Shown: positions 1-9,199, counted from the stretch's first letter. The stretch is 64,000 bases of DNA from Shimia sp. Alg240-R146 (GCF_947331465.1 NZ_CAMZOK010000001.1:1612001-1676000); one strand, 5' to 3'. Made by a program: numbers and translations. The notes: a model not told the origin generated them from the letters alone.

Positions 1-1
1 C

Positions 2-718
2 GTCATGATTTTGGCAGGCGCGGGGGATGCGTTCTGTGCGGGCTATGATCTGACCGAGTTTGCGCAAACCGAAGGACCAAATCCCGGCGTGCAGGAGATG
101 CCGTGGGATCCGATGCAGGACTATCGGTTTATGTGGCAGAACACGCAGGATTTTATGTCGTTGTTTCGGGCAATGAAACCCGTCGTAAGTAAGATCCACG
201 GTTTTGCCGTTGCGGGCGGCAGCGATATCGCACTGTGCGCGGATATGACGATTATGGCTGAGGACGCGTTGATCGGATACATGCCCGCGCGGGTTTGGGG
301 CTGTCCGACTACCATGATGTGGGTGGCACGCTTGGGACCGGAAAAGGCCAAACGCATGTTGTTGACGGGTGACAAAATAACGGGACGGGAGGCCGCCGAA
401 ATGGGGCTGGTACTAAAAGCCGTGCCCGCGAGCGAACTGGATGATGAGGTCGAAGCCCTGGCGGGGCGCATGGCGTCGGTGCCGATCAACCAGTTGGCGA
501 TGCAGAAGATGGTGGTCAATCAGGCGATGGAGATGGCGGGCTTGCAGCAAACGCAGCGATTGGCGACGGTGTTTGACGGGATCACGCGGCATTCGCCAGA
601 AGGGATGAGTTTCAAAGCGCGTTCTGAGGAAATGGGGTGGAAGCACGCGGTTCGAGAGCGAGATGAAGGCACTTATGATTGGACGCGAAACGAGCCGTTG
701 CCACGTCGCAATCGGTGA
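2..718 (+). CDS. Crotonase (enoyl-CoA hydratase/isomerase) family protein, 5' truncated by window
   Basis: Crotonase-fold acyl-CoA enzyme whose N-terminus lies before the window. The reading frame is open to the first base and begins inside the first oxyanion-hole segment (GAGDAFCAGYDL); the second follows at GFAVAGGSDIALCADM. The segment that normally carries the hydratase glutamates (PE-x-x-x-G then G-G-x-T) reads MPARVWGCPTTMM, so the usual catalytic Glu residues are not visible; activity may be isomerase, hydrolase or other rather than classical hydration. The C-terminus has the long basic/acidic tail seen in several crotonases. Family assignment is secure from the motifs; substrate unknown. 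Confidence 0.85.
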   Translation, partial: VMILAGAGDAFCAGYDLTEFAQTEGPNPGVQEMPWDPMQDYRFMWQNTQDFMSLFRAMKPVVSKIHGFAVAGGSDIALCADMTIMAEDALIGYMPARVWGCPTTMMWVARLGPEKAKRMLLTGDKITGREAAEMGLVLKAVPASELDDEVEALAGRMASVPINQLAMQKMVVNQAMEMAGLQQTQRLATVFDGITRHSPEGMSFKARSEEMGWKHAVRERDEGTYDWTRNEPLPRRNR

Positions 719-808
719 AGTCTACGACGTTGGTACGCTTGCGGCTCTGGTTTTGGCTGCATAGGGTGCGCGAAAGACCACGATGGCTCAAGTCCGGAGG
801 ATCAGCCC

Positions 809-1327
809 ATGCATATGAGTGACGAACGTGAGATTGCCGCCCCGGTGGCAGAGGTTTGGGCGGCGCTGCTGAGCGCGGACACGTTGATGGCCTGTGTTCC
901 CGGTGCCAAAGAGGTGACCGGCAATGCCGAGGACGGGTTCGAGGCCACTGTGGTTCAAAAGGTCGGCCCAGTTAAGGCGACGTTCAAGGGCAACGTAGTT
1001 CTGTCCAATCTGGTCGAAGGGGAGAGCCTGACGCTAACGGGAGAAGGCAAAGGCGGCGCGGCCGGTTTTGCCAAGGGCGGCGCGGATGTGAAGCTGGCGG
1101 CCACTGAGGTCGGTACCCTGTTGTCCTATGAAGTTGACGCCAAAGTAGGTGGCAAGTTGGCGCAGCTGGGCAGCCGGTTGATTGACGGCTTTGCCAAAAA
1201 GATGGCCGATCAGTTTTTCACCAATTTTCAAGAAAACTTGGAAGGCCCAGCGGAAGCTTCGGAACCTGGGGAAGCGCCCGAAGGGGGCGAGAAAAAAGGT
1301 CTGCTGAAACGCCTCACCGGCGGGTAG
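809..1327 (+). CDS. CoxG/SRPBCC-family protein (carbon monoxide dehydrogenase subunit G-like)
   Basis: A 172-residue START/SRPBCC-fold protein of the CoxG family. It starts with the family hallmark (EIAAPVAEVWAALLSADTLMACVPG) and contains the strand pattern with VGPVKATFKG and a final helix ending in a charged Glu/Lys/Gly tail. CoxG relatives are associated with membrane anchoring of CO dehydrogenase-type molybdoenzymes, but many stand alone, as here: no cox genes are next to it. ATG 809 is preceded by GGAGG at 796-800; ATG 815 is an alternative. A strong terminator follows directly. Family is clear; role here is unknown. Confidence 0.82.
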   Translation: MHMSDEREIAAPVAEVWAALLSADTLMACVPGAKEVTGNAEDGFEATVVQKVGPVKATFKGNVVLSNLVEGESLTLTGEGKGGAAGFAKGGADVKLAATEVGTLLSYEVDAKVGGKLAQLGSRLIDGFAKKMADQFFTNFQENLEGPAEASEPGEAPEGGEKKGLLKRLTGG

Positions 1328-1366
1328 GGCGCAATTAGGACAGACAAGAACATAATCGGATCAATG

Positions 1367-1403
1367 CCGGCCCCGCCTTTCAAAGCGGGGCCGGTTTGTT
1401 TTT
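1367..1403 (+). terminator. Rho-independent terminator after coxG-like gene
   Basis: A perfect 10-bp GC-rich stem (CCGGCCCCGC at 1367-1376 with GCGGGGCCGG at 1385-1394), 8-nt loop, followed by a T-rich run to 1403. It closes the CoxG-like transcript before the ABC exporter genes. Confidence 0.9.
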
Positions 1404-1515
1404 GGATGCGGATGCACAGATGACTCTGCATTGGCGCACAAAGTCTGCGTTAGGTTTTGCTCTTGGACTCAGAATTCTGCCTGATAGGCTGCGCCGGTGA
1501 GAAAGAGGGGGAGCC

Positions 1516-2445
1516 ATGACAGCGATTGTGGACATTCGAGACCTGCGCAAAGTGTACGATGGCGGGTTCGAGGCGCTTAAAGGTGTGACTTTGAGCATCC
1601 GGGAGGGCGAGATTCTGGCCTTGCTTGGGCCGAATGGCGCGGGGAAAACCACCCTGATCTCAACGATTTGCGGCATAACCAACCCCAGTTCGGGCGAGGT
1701 CACTGTGGGCGGGTTTGACGTTGTCGAACACTATCGCGGTGCGCGGTCCTTGATCGGGTTGGTGCCGCAGGAAATGAGCCTTGAGCCGTTCACCAAGGTC
1801 AGGGATGCGGTGTCTTATTCACGGGGTTTGTTTGGTAAGCCGCGCGATGATGCGGCGATTGATAAAATCCTGAAACAGCTGTCGTTGTGGGACAAACGCA
1901 ATGCGCGCGTTGTCGAGCTTTCGGGCGGTATGAAGCGGCGTGTTCTGATCGCCAAAGCATTGAGCCATGAGCCGAAAGTGCTGTTTCTCGATGAACCGAC
2001 GGCAGGCGTGGACGTGGAGTTGCGCAAGGATATGTGGGACGTGGTGGCTGACCTGAAGGCGCAGGGCGTGACCATCATTCTGACGACGCACTACATCGAG
2101 GAAGCCGAGGCGATTGCGGATCGGGTTGGTGTGATCAACGGCGGGCAGTTGTTGCTGGTCGAAGAGAAAGATGAGCTGATGCGACGGTTGGGACAAAAGA
2201 CGTTGCAGATCGAATTGCAGGAGCCGACGCAGGCCATTCCGGACGCGCTGGCGGGGTATGATCTTGAACTGGTCAGTGGCGGGCAGGCGTTGCGCTATAC
2301 CTATGACACGCGCGGTGAAAGCACCGGCATCACCCGCCTGCTGGGCGATCTGTCGGCAGCGGGCTTGCAGATGCGGGATCTGCTCACGGAGCAATCAAGT
2401 TTGGAAGATATTTTTGTCGGTCTGGTCAAGGAGGGCGCGGCATGA
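1516..2445 (+). CDS. ABC-2 type transporter, ATP-binding protein
   Basis: Nucleotide-binding subunit of a two-gene ABC-2 exporter. Walker A is GPNGAGKT (residues about 38-45), the signature is LSGGMKRR, Walker [11 protein letters not shown], and the H-loop lies in [16 protein letters not shown]. The 309-residue length includes a C-terminal extension ending [11 protein letters not shown], typical of the DrrA/YadG/CcmA-like branch that pairs with ABC-2 permeases. ATG 1516 follows a GAGGGGGAG ribosome site. The stop overlaps the start of the permease gene (ATGA), so the two are translationally coupled. Substrate (drug, lipid or polysaccharide) cannot be read from sequence. Confidence 0.93.
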   Translation: MTAIVDIRDLRKVYDGGFEALKGVTLSIREGEILALLGPNGAGKTTLISTICGITNPSSGEVTVGGFDVVEHYRGARSLIGLVPQEMSLEPFTKVRDAVSYSRGLFGKPRDDAAIDKILKQLSLWDKRNARVVELSGGMKRRVLIAKALSHEPKVLFLDEPTAGVDVELRKDMWDVVADLKAQGVTIILTTHYIEEAEAIADRVGVINGGQLLLVEEKDELMRRLGQKTLQIELQEPTQAIPDALAGYDLELVSGGQALRYTYDTRGESTGITRLLGDLSAAGLQMRDLLTEQSSLEDIFVGLVKEGAA

Positions 2446-3203
2446 ACTGGGCAGCAGTTTCAGCTATGTATGTCTCTGAGATGACGCGGTTTTTCCGCAC
2501 CATCGCGCAGAGTTTCATTTCGCCGGTGATTTCGACGTCGCTGTATTTTGTGGTCTTTGGTGCGGCCATTGGCAGCCGGATTGATCAGGTTGAAGGCGTG
2601 AGCTACGGCGCATTTATCGTGCCGGGTTTGATCATGTTGTCGGTGATGACGCAGGCGATTTCGAATGCGTCCTTTGGCATCTATTTCCCGAAGTTTATCG
2701 GCACAATTTACGAGCTGCTTTCAGCACCGGTCAACTTTCTGGAGGTGGTTCTGGGCTTTGTCGGGGCCGCGGCCACCAAAGCCCTGTTCATTGGGGTGGT
2801 GATTTTGGGCACAGCGTCACTGTTTGTGGATATACAAATCCAACACCCGATGGCGATGGTGCTGTTTTTGCTGCTGACGTGCCTGAGTTTCGCGCTGTTT
2901 GGGTTTATCATCGGTATTTGGGCGCAGAACTTTGAACAGCTGCAGCTGATCCCTTTGTTGGTGATCACGCCTTTGGTGTTTCTAGGTGGGTCGTTTTATT
3001 CGATCTCGATGCTGCCGCCGATCTGGCAGAAAATCACGCTGTTTAATCCGGTGGTCTATCTGATCTCGGGCTTTCGCTGGAGCTTTTTCGGCACGGCTGA
3101 TGTGCCGGTTGGCTTGAGTTTGCTGGCGATTGCGGGGTTCACCGCCCTGTGCATGGGTGCGATTTGGTGGATCTTCCGCACCGGTTGGCGCATTCGCAGT
3201 TGA
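2442..3203 (+). CDS. ABC-2 type transporter permease
   Basis: Inner-membrane partner of the preceding ATPase, 253 residues with about six hydrophobic segments. An amphipathic N-terminus is followed by [20 protein letters not shown], and the C-terminal half carries the ABC-2 motif region ([20 protein letters not shown] then [17 protein letters not shown]). This is the YadH/ABC2_membrane type. It starts at ATG 2442 inside the ATPase stop codon. Two polypeptides presumably dimerise with two ATPases to form an exporter. Substrate unknown. Confidence 0.92.
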   Translation: MNWAAVSAMYVSEMTRFFRTIAQSFISPVISTSLYFVVFGAAIGSRIDQVEGVSYGAFIVPGLIMLSVMTQAISNASFGIYFPKFIGTIYELLSAPVNFLEVVLGFVGAAATKALFIGVVILGTASLFVDIQIQHPMAMVLFLLLTCLSFALFGFIIGIWAQNFEQLQLIPLLVITPLVFLGGSFYSISMLPPIWQKITLFNPVVYLISGFRWSFFGTADVPVGLSLLAIAGFTALCMGAIWWIFRTGWRIRS

Positions 3204-3237
3204 CCGACACGGATCAGTAAAAGACTTGGCAAATGGG

Positions 3238-3270
3238 CAACGCCTGCGCTTTCCTGCTGGCGTTGTCTTG
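3238..3270 (+). terminator. Possible weak terminator after ABC exporter
   Basis: Seven-bp stem CAACGCC (3238-3244) / GGCGTTG (3259-3265) with a 14-nt loop, followed by the T-rich TCTTGTTT. The loop is long and the T tract interrupted, so this is a modest candidate. Confidence 0.4.
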
Positions 3271-3303
3271 TTTAACCCTTAGGCGCGCTCTACATCCGAA
3301 CAT

Positions 3304-4101
3304 ATGAAACGTTGGATACCTTTTCTGAAATCTGAACCGACTGTTGCAGTGGTGCGCCTGAATGGTGTTATCGCCAGCGGCGCGCGCGGTCAGCTCAACG
3401 ATCAGGCGCTGGGCCCGATTCTTGAGAAAGCCTTTCGTCGTGGCAAGCCGGCAGCGGTGGCGCTGGAAATCAACTCGCCCGGTGGCAGCCCTGTGCAAAG
3501 CGCGCTGATTGGTGCGCGTATTCGCCGGCTTGCGGAAGAAAAAGAGGTTCCGGTTCTGGCGTTTGTCGAGGATGTAGCCGCGTCCGGCGGGTATTGGCTG
3601 GCGGCGGCAGCGGATGAGATATTTGCGGACCCCAATTCGGTTGTGGGATCGATCGGGGTTATTTCTGCGGGCTTTGGCGCGCATGTTTTCCTGTCGCGAC
3701 AGGGGATTGAACGGCGGGTGCATACGGCGGGCGGTAGCAAGTCAATGCTGGACCCGTTCCGTCCCGAAAAAGAAGAGGACGTCGCACGGCTGAAGCGGCT
3801 ATTGGGCCAGATTCATGGCAATTTCATTGACCATGTGCAAAGCCGCAGGGGCGACAAACTCGACAAGAGCGAAGATCTGTTTACCGGCGAAATCTGGGCT
3901 GGTTCGGATGCGGTTGATTTGGGGCTGATCGATGGGATCGGTCATATGATGCCGGTGTTGAAAGAGCGGTTCGGAAACAAAGTGAAGCTGCGTCGCTATG
4001 GAGTGCGGAAATCGGTTTTCCAACGGTTTGGTGCAACACTTGCGCAGGATGCGCTTTCGGGTATCGAGGAGCGTGCAGAATACGCGCGCTTTGGGTTGTA
4101 G
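3304..4101 (+). CDS. S49 family peptidase (SppA/SohB-like)
   Basis: Serine/lysine peptidase of family S49, which degrades cleaved signal peptides and some membrane proteins. At 265 residues it is the short single-domain form. The oxyanion segment NSPGGSP is at about 58-63; the likely nucleophile Ser94 lies in AASGGYWLA and the general base Lys146 in TAGGSKSMLD, followed by the conserved DPFR. The region ADPNSVVGSIGVI is also family-typical. There is no clear N-terminal membrane anchor, unlike E. coli SppA, so a cytoplasmic or peripheral location is possible. First gene of a tightly spaced run with the zinc-ribbon protein, a CaCA exchanger and an SDR. Confidence 0.92.
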   Translation: MKRWIPFLKSEPTVAVVRLNGVIASGARGQLNDQALGPILEKAFRRGKPAAVALEINSPGGSPVQSALIGARIRRLAEEKEVPVLAFVEDVAASGGYWLAAAADEIFADPNSVVGSIGVISAGFGAHVFLSRQGIERRVHTAGGSKSMLDPFRPEKEEDVARLKRLLGQIHGNFIDHVQSRRGDKLDKSEDLFTGEIWAGSDAVDLGLIDGIGHMMPVLKERFGNKVKLRRYGVRKSVFQRFGATLAQDALSGIEERAEYARFGL

Positions 4102-4103
4102 GC

Positions 4104-4271
4104 GTGATCTCCAAGATTGTCCTTTTGTTTCTGGCTGGCATGGCCGTGCTGGCGATGTTCGGCAAGTTGCGCTATCCGGGGCAGGCACGATTGAACGCGG
4201 CTAAGTGCAAGAATTGCGGACGTTTTAAGATCGGCAAAGGCCCGTGCGGCTGCCGAAAAGGCAAAGGGTAA
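4104..4271 (+). CDS. Small membrane-anchored zinc-ribbon-like protein (55 aa), GTG start
   Basis: A 55-codon ORF fills the gap between the peptidase and the exchanger, 2 nt after one stop and 3 nt before the next ATG, so it is almost certainly expressed in the same operon. It starts with GTG and encodes a hydrophobic segment (IVLLFLAGMAVLAMFG) followed by a basic tail with four cysteines, Cys35-x2-Cys38 and Cys48-x-Cys50 (KCKNCGRF and GPCGC), which could bind zinc. No function is known to me. The perfect fit between neighbours and the cysteine pattern argue for a real gene; similar small ORFs would be easily missed by annotation. Confidence 0.75.
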   Translation: MISKIVLLFLAGMAVLAMFGKLRYPGQARLNAAKCKNCGRFKIGKGPCGCRKGKG

Positions 4272-4274
4272 CGC

Positions 4275-5231
4275 ATGGAGTGGCTGTACATCTCGCTCGG
4301 ACTTGTGATCCTACTTTTGGCGGGTGACGCACTTGTACGAGGGGCAGTGAACCTGTCTTTGCGGATCGGCATTCCGGCGCTGATAGTGTCGTTGACGATT
4401 GTCGCGTTTGGCACGTCGGCACCTGAGCTTTTGATTTCTTTGCAGGCGGCGCTAAAGAACGCGCCGGGCATTGCGCTTGGCAATGTCGTGGGCTCCAACA
4501 TCGCCAACGTTTTGCTGGTGCTGGGTGTGCCAGCGGCGATGACTGCCTTGCACACATCTGGCAGTGACACGCGCCGCAGCTTTGCGTTTATGATCTTTGC
4601 GACGCTTTTGTTCATTGGACTGGCAGCTTGCGGAGTCTTTACCTTCTGGTCCGGTGTGATCCTGTTGATTGCCTTGGCGGTGATGCTCGGGGACGCGATG
4701 CGCAGTGCGTATAACCACCGCAAAGAGGTCGCGGCGGCCTGCGCGGTTGAAGACGATGAGGACGTCGAGGGCGCGGACCCGGATATGCCCTGGTGGCGCA
4801 TTATTGTCTTTTTGCTGCTTGGTCTGATCGGTTTGCCATTGGGCGCGGACCTAATGGTGGACAACGCCGAAATCATCGCGCGGCGCTATGGTGTGAGTGA
4901 CACGGTTATTGGTTTGACGCTGGTGGCGCTGGGCACGTCCTTGCCTGAGTTGGCCACAACGGTAATGGCGGCCCTGCGCCGCCAAGCGGATGTGGCATTG
5001 GGCAACGTGATCGGGTCCAACATGTTCAATCTGCTTGCGATCATCGGGATCACCTCGATTGTACATCCGATTTCGGTGGATCCGAGTTTCCTGAAGTTTG
5101 ACATGTGGGTGATGTTGGCGGCATCGCTAATGCTGATCCCGTTTGTGTTTATGAAGCGTGACATCACCCGTGTTTGGGGTGTCACCTTTACCGCACTTTA
5201 CGTGTTGTTCGTTTTGATTACGCTGAACTGA
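4275..5231 (+). CDS. Calcium/sodium antiporter (CaCA family, YrbG-like)
   Basis: Inner-membrane cation exchanger of 318 residues with the internal duplication characteristic of the CaCA family. The two alpha repeats are visible: GTSAPELLISLQAAL with NVVGSNIANVLLVLG in the first half, and GTSLPELATTVMAAL with NVIGSNMFNLLAIIG in the second. An acidic cytoplasmic loop (EDDEDVEGADPD, around residue 157-168) separates the halves. The repeats carry the Glu and Asn/Ser ion ligands. Start ATG 4275 lies 3 nt after the zinc-ribbon gene. Whether Ca2+ or another cation is the physiological substrate is not decided by sequence. Confidence 0.94.
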   Translation: MEWLYISLGLVILLLAGDALVRGAVNLSLRIGIPALIVSLTIVAFGTSAPELLISLQAALKNAPGIALGNVVGSNIANVLLVLGVPAAMTALHTSGSDTRRSFAFMIFATLLFIGLAACGVFTFWSGVILLIALAVMLGDAMRSAYNHRKEVAAACAVEDDEDVEGADPDMPWWRIIVFLLLGLIGLPLGADLMVDNAEIIARRYGVSDTVIGLTLVALGTSLPELATTVMAALRRQADVALGNVIGSNMFNLLAIIGITSIVHPISVDPSFLKFDMWVMLAASLMLIPFVFMKRDITRVWGVTFTALYVLFVLITLN

Positions 5232-5253
5232 CCCAGCGGAGGCAGGAGGCGAC

Positions 5254-6033
5254 ATGACACGCGCATTGGTGACCGGAGCAGGCAAACGACTTGGCCGCGC
5301 GATGGCGTTGTATCTGGCGGACCGCGGGTTTGATGTGGCCGTGCATTTCTCCAGTTCAGAAGGGGCCGCGGAGGACACCGCGGCGGATATTCGTGCAAAG
5401 GGACAGAAGGCGGCCACGGTACAGGCTGATCTTTTGGTGGAAAGTGAGATGCAGACGCTTTTGCCCCGCGCGAGCGCAGCGTTGGGCGGGCCAATCACCT
5501 GTCTGGTGAACAACGCGTCGATCTTTGAGTATGACACAGTGCAAACCGCGTCTCGTACAAGCTGGGACCGCCATATGGAAAGCAACCTGCGCGCGCCTTA
5601 TGTGTTGACACAGGCGATGGCGGCGCAGGGGCTGGTCCCTGTGCAGGACGCGGCCGGTGAGCCGACTGCTGCGGCACTGGTGGTCAATATGCTGGACCAG
5701 CGGGTGCGCAAGCTGACGCCGGAATTTTCAACTTACACATTGGCCAAAATGGGGCTTTGGGCGTTGACCCAAACGGCGGCGCAGGGGCTGGCGCCCGCAA
5801 TCCGGGTGAATGCAATTGGACCGGGGCCGACCTTGCAAGGCGTGCGGCAGTCTGAGGCGCAGTTCAAGGCGCAACGGCAGAGCACGGTTTTGGGACGCGG
5901 TGTTGATCCAAAAGACATCTGCGCAGCGCTTGGTTACCTGTTGGAGGCTGCGACGGTCACAGGGCAACTGATCTGTGTCGACGGCGGGCAGCACCTTGGC
6001 TGGCAAACACCGGATGTGATGGGGCCAGAGTGA
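5254..6033 (+). CDS. Short-chain dehydrogenase, pteridine reductase (FolM/PTR1)-like
   Basis: NAD(P)-dependent SDR of 259 residues. The cofactor motif is TGAGKRLGRA; the R-x-G form with a preceding basic residue resembles pteridine reductases such as PTR1 and FolM rather than the common TGxxxGIG form. CLVNNAS is the NNAG-equivalent and YTLAKMG the catalytic Tyr-x3-Lys. The C-terminus GQLICVDGGQHLGW is the usual SDR end. Likely role: reduction of a dihydropterin or related substrate, by family analogy only. It follows the CaCA gene by 22 nt with a GGAGGC ribosome site, so it may be the last gene of the operon. Confidence 0.85.
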   Translation: MTRALVTGAGKRLGRAMALYLADRGFDVAVHFSSSEGAAEDTAADIRAKGQKAATVQADLLVESEMQTLLPRASAALGGPITCLVNNASIFEYDTVQTASRTSWDRHMESNLRAPYVLTQAMAAQGLVPVQDAAGEPTAAALVVNMLDQRVRKLTPEFSTYTLAKMGLWALTQTAAQGLAPAIRVNAIGPGPTLQGVRQSEAQFKAQRQSTVLGRGVDPKDICAALGYLLEAATVTGQLICVDGGQHLGWQTPDVMGPE

Positions 6034-6399
6034 AGCGAGGGCAGTTTTCTGCCAGTGGAAGGAAGACGCAATGTGGACCTTGAACCGCTGTGCAGATGCA
6101 GCAAAACCTGTACGTGCGCTGCAAGTTTTGCACCCGTTAAGAAACTGTTAGGAAACTGTTACCTTTTTTGCAATGTTTTCAGATGTTTGGATGGTAAGTA
6201 AAAAAATATCACGTATTAACAATGGGTTACAATCTTGCCTATTTTTTAGGCATTTCGTTGAAATGGGCCGAAAACAAAGAAAAAATCAAGATGCGGGAAA
6301 GTTATCTCCAAACTTATCCACAGGTTCGGTGGATTTGTTTTCTCTTGAAACTAAATCCCGAAGATTGCAGCCGCCCTCAAAGAATCATATTCCAAGGAC
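6034..6399 (+). other. Intergenic region with DnaA-box-like and CtrA-like sites upstream of uvrC
   Basis: This 366-bp stretch contains no credible gene. It is clearly more AT-rich than its surroundings. Visible elements are a 10-bp direct repeat (GAAACTGTTA at 6141-6150 and 6152-6161), a TTAA-N7-TTAG near-match to the CtrA consensus TTAA-N7-TTAA at 6137-6151, and an exact consensus DnaA box TTATCCACA at 6314-6322. These may form the uvrC promoter region; regulatory function is inferred only. Confidence 0.4.
6314..6322 (+). promoter_or_regulatory. Consensus DnaA box
   Basis: TTATCCACA matches the high-affinity DnaA box exactly. It lies 78 bases before uvrC in an AT-rich gap. Only one perfect copy is seen (TTATCTCCA at 6302-6310 is a two-mismatch relative), so it is a possible DnaA regulatory site, not an origin. 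Confidence 0.4.
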
Positions 6400-8274
6400 A
6401 TGAGTGAGCAGACCCCCAAAGAGACCAACACCCCGACAGGCTATGCCCGCATTCAGGGCTATTTGAAAACGTTGGACGGCTCGCCGGGCGTCTATCGGAT
6501 GCTGGATGCGGAAAGCCGTGTTCTTTATGTTGGCAAAGCGCGCAATCTGCGGGCGCGGGTGAGCAATTATTCCAGACCGGGAAATCACACTGGTCGGATC
6601 GCGCGGATGATTTCGGAAACCGCGTCGATGATGTTTCTTACGACAAAGACGGAGACCGAGGCGCTGCTTTTGGAGCAGAACCTGATCAAGCAGCTTAAGC
6701 CGAAGTACAACGTGCTGCTGCGGGACGACAAAAGCTTTCCCAATATTCTGGTGAGTGGCGCGCATGACTTTGCCCAGATCAAAAAACATCGCGGCGCCAA
6801 AAAGGAAAAGGGCAGCTATTATGGCCCCTTCGCCAATGCGGGGGCGGTGAACAGAACGCTGAACCAGTTGCAGAAGGTTTTCTTGCTGCGAAACTGTTCG
6901 GACTCGATGTTTGAGAGCCGCACGCGACCGTGCCTATTGTATCAGATCAAGCGCTGTTCAGCGCCTTGTGTCGGCAAGATCAGCATCGAGGATTATGCAA
7001 CCAGCGTGCATGACGCGGAGCGGTTTTTGTCGGGGCGGTCCACGCAGATCCAAGAGGCCTTGGCCGAGCAGATGCAAGACGCATCAGAGGCGATGGAGTT
7101 CGAGCGGGCGGCGGCATTGCGGGATCGAATTCGGGCGCTGACGGCGGTTCAAGCCACGCAGGGGATCAATCCGCGCGGGGTGGCCGAAGCCGATGTGATC
7201 GCGCTTCATCTGGAGAATGGGCAGGCCTGTGTGCAGGTGTTTTTCATTCGCGCCAACCAGAACTGGGGCAACCACGATTATTATCCGCGTGTGGGTGCAG
7301 ATGTGGACGCCGCCGAAGTTCTGGAAGCCTTTGTCGGGCAGTTTTACGACACCAAGGAACCGCCACGGCAATTGATTCTGAGCCATCCGATCGAGAACGC
7401 GGACCTGATGGCAGAAGCTTTGAGCGGCAAGCTGGGGCGGAAGGTGGAAATTCTGGTGCCGAAGCGGGGTGAGAAAGCCGAGTTGGTCAGTGGGGCCGCG
7501 CGCAATGCCCGCGAAAGCCTTGCGCGGAAAATGAGCGAGACAGCAACGCAAGCGAAGTTGCTGCGTGGCGTGGCAGAGGCGTTTGATCTCGACAGCCCGC
7601 CGCAGCGCATCGAAGTGTACGACAACAGCCACATTCAGGGGACCAATGCGGTGGGCGGCATGATTGTCGCTGGCCCCGAGGGGTTCATGAAAAACAGCTA
7701 TCGCAAGTTTAACATCAAAGGCGAAAGCCTGACGCCTGGCGATGACTTTGGCATGATGAAAGAGGTGCTTGAGCGGCGGTTCAAGCGGCTTCTTAAGGAA
7801 GACCCGGATCGGGACAAAGGCATGTGGCCGGACTTGCTGTTGATCGACGGTGGTGCAGGGCAGGTGAGTGCTGTGCATGAGATCATGGCAGAGTTTGGCG
7901 TGGAGGACATCCCGATGGTCGGCGTGGCCAAGGGGGTGGACCGAGACCACGGCAAAGAGGAATTCCACCGGATCGGTAAGAGCGTAATGGCGCTTCGGCG
8001 CAACGATCCGGTTTTGTATTTTGTTCAGCGCCTTCGGGACGAAGCGCACAGGTTTGCGATTGGCACACACCGGGCCAAGCGGGCGAAGGCCATCGGGGCA
8101 ACGCCGTTGGATGATGTGCCTGGCGTGGGCGCGACCCGCAAGCGGGCGTTGTTGGCGCATTTCGGCAGCGCCAAGGCGGTGAGCCGGGCTAATTTGGCGG
8201 ATTTAAAGGCGGTGGACGGGGTGTCTGATGCGCTGGCGGAAACGATCTATGACTATTTTCACGAGGGCGGTTGA
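6400..8274 (+). CDS. uvrC: Excinuclease ABC subunit C
   Basis: Dual-incision nuclease subunit of UvrABC nucleotide excision repair, 624 residues. The N-terminal GIY-YIG domain ([25 protein letters not shown], shown here as motif GVYRM..LYVGKA) makes the 3' incision; a UvrB-binding UVR motif is seen at [16 protein letters not shown]; the RNase H-like 5' nuclease domain includes [18 protein letters not shown] and DEAHRFAI; the end has a helix-hairpin-helix ([20 protein letters not shown]). ATG 6400 is the first in-frame start with this N-terminus conserved, though the AAGGA just before it is unusually close. The gene converges on xerC with 10 nt between stops. Confidence 0.97.
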   Translation: MSEQTPKETNTPTGYARIQGYLKTLDGSPGVYRMLDAESRVLYVGKARNLRARVSNYSRPGNHTGRIARMISETASMMFLTTKTETEALLLEQNLIKQLKPKYNVLLRDDKSFPNILVSGAHDFAQIKKHRGAKKEKGSYYGPFANAGAVNRTLNQLQKVFLLRNCSDSMFESRTRPCLLYQIKRCSAPCVGKISIEDYATSVHDAERFLSGRSTQIQEALAEQMQDASEAMEFERAAALRDRIRALTAVQATQGINPRGVAEADVIALHLENGQACVQVFFIRANQNWGNHDYYPRVGADVDAAEVLEAFVGQFYDTKEPPRQLILSHPIENADLMAEALSGKLGRKVEILVPKRGEKAELVSGAARNARESLARKMSETATQAKLLRGVAEAFDLDSPPQRIEVYDNSHIQGTNAVGGMIVAGPEGFMKNSYRKFNIKGESLTPGDDFGMMKEVLERRFKRLLKEDPDRDKGMWPDLLLIDGGAGQVSAVHEIMAEFGVEDIPMVGVAKGVDRDHGKEEFHRIGKSVMALRRNDPVLYFVQRLRDEAHRFAIGTHRAKRAKAIGATPLDDVPGVGATRKRALLAHFGSAKAVSRANLADLKAVDGVSDALAETIYDYFHEGG

Positions 8275-8284
8275 GGTCGCTGGC

Positions 8285-9199
8285 TTAGGCCTTGGGATGC
8301 GCTTTGTTGTAAACATCCATCAGGCGGGCGGTGTCGACCTGCGTATAAGCTTGAGTTGTTGACAGAGACGCGTGGCCAAGAAGCTCTTGAATGGCGCGCA
8401 GATCACCACCAGCCGCCAAAAGATGTGTCGCAAAGCTGTGGCGCATGGCGTGCGGTGTCGCTGTGGCGGGCAGGCCAAGTTGCATGCGCGTTTGCTGCAT
8501 CGCCTTTTGCACGGCACGGGGGCCGAGGGCCGCGCCGCGCACACCGCGAAACAGTGCCATTTCTGCGGTGATTTCAACCGGACAGAGGCGTACGTAGGCA
8601 TCAACCGCATCACGGGCTGCATCGATCACCGGCACCACGCGCTCTTTGCCGCCCTTGCCAATAATACGCAGAGAAGCAGGTAAGGGCACGTCGGCGCCGG
8701 TCAATCCAAGCGCTTCGGATATGCGCAAGCCGCAGCCATAGAGCAGGGTGATCACTGCGGTGTCACGCGCGCCCACCCAATCACTTTGGGATTGCAGCTC
8801 GACCGTGTCGATCACTGCTTTGGCTGCGTCTTCGGCCAGCGGACGCGGCAATTTGGCCTGAAACTTGGGTGCGCGGGTGGACAGAACGGCGGTTGGGTCG
8901 AACCCTTCGCGGTCCGCCAGCCAGCGATAGAAGCTTTTGACGGCAGACAGTTTGCGCGCCAGCGAGCGCGCAGAAAGTCCATCGGCGCGTTCGGATGCCA
9001 TCCAGCTGCGCATGTCCGGAACACCGATCTGTGTCAGCGGGCCAAGGCCTTGTTGCGCGCCTTTGTGCAACGTCATGAACGTTAAGTAGTCGATGAGATC
9101 GCGTTGATAGGCAGTCAGAGTGTTTTCCGACGCGCCCGCCAGCGCGGCCCGATGGGTCAGGAATGTGGCAAGTGCATCGCGGGCAGCGGGGCTGATCAC
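8285..9199 (-). CDS. xerC: Tyrosine recombinase XerC
   Basis: Site-specific recombinase of 304 residues that, with XerD, resolves chromosome dimers at dif. The N-terminal SAM-like core-binding domain (ENTLTAYQRDLIDYLTFM) precedes the catalytic domain with Arg in GCGLRISEALGL, Lys in GKGGKERVVPV, the H-x-x-R box in HAMRHSFATHLL, His in LLGHASLSTTQ and the tyrosine nucleophile in AYTQVD. All six catalytic positions are present. The start overlaps the stop of the DUF484 gene by 4 nt (ATGA), the usual pairing of these two genes, supporting XerC rather than a phage integrase. Confidence 0.95.
   Translation of the reverse strand: MISPAARDALATFLTHRAALAGASENTLTAYQRDLIDYLTFMTLHKGAQQGLGPLTQIGVPDMRSWMASERADGLSARSLARKLSAVKSFYRWLADREGFDPTAVLSTRAPKFQAKLPRPLAEDAAKAVIDTVELQSQSDWVGARDTAVITLLYGCGLRISEALGLTGADVPLPASLRIIGKGGKERVVPVIDAARDAVDAYVRLCPVEITAEMALFRGVRGAALGPRAVQKAMQQTRMQLGLPATATPHAMRHSFATHLLAAGGDLRAIQELLGHASLSTTQAYTQVDTARLMDVYNKAHPKA

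Noticed and set aside
6034..6399. Possible replication origin because of a DnaA box
   Set aside because: Only one perfect box, no clustered boxes and no origin-linked genes nearby.
6173..6403. Short ORF in the uvrC upstream gap
   Set aside because: Lacks a ribosome site and a recognisable domain, and sits in AT-rich non-coding sequence.
7084..8160. 358-residue minus-strand frame inside uvrC
   Set aside because: Shadow of uvrC; no recognisable domain and His/Arg-rich composition from codon bias.
8285..9199. Phage or integron integrase
   Set aside because: Coupling to DUF484, length and motif order match chromosomal XerC.
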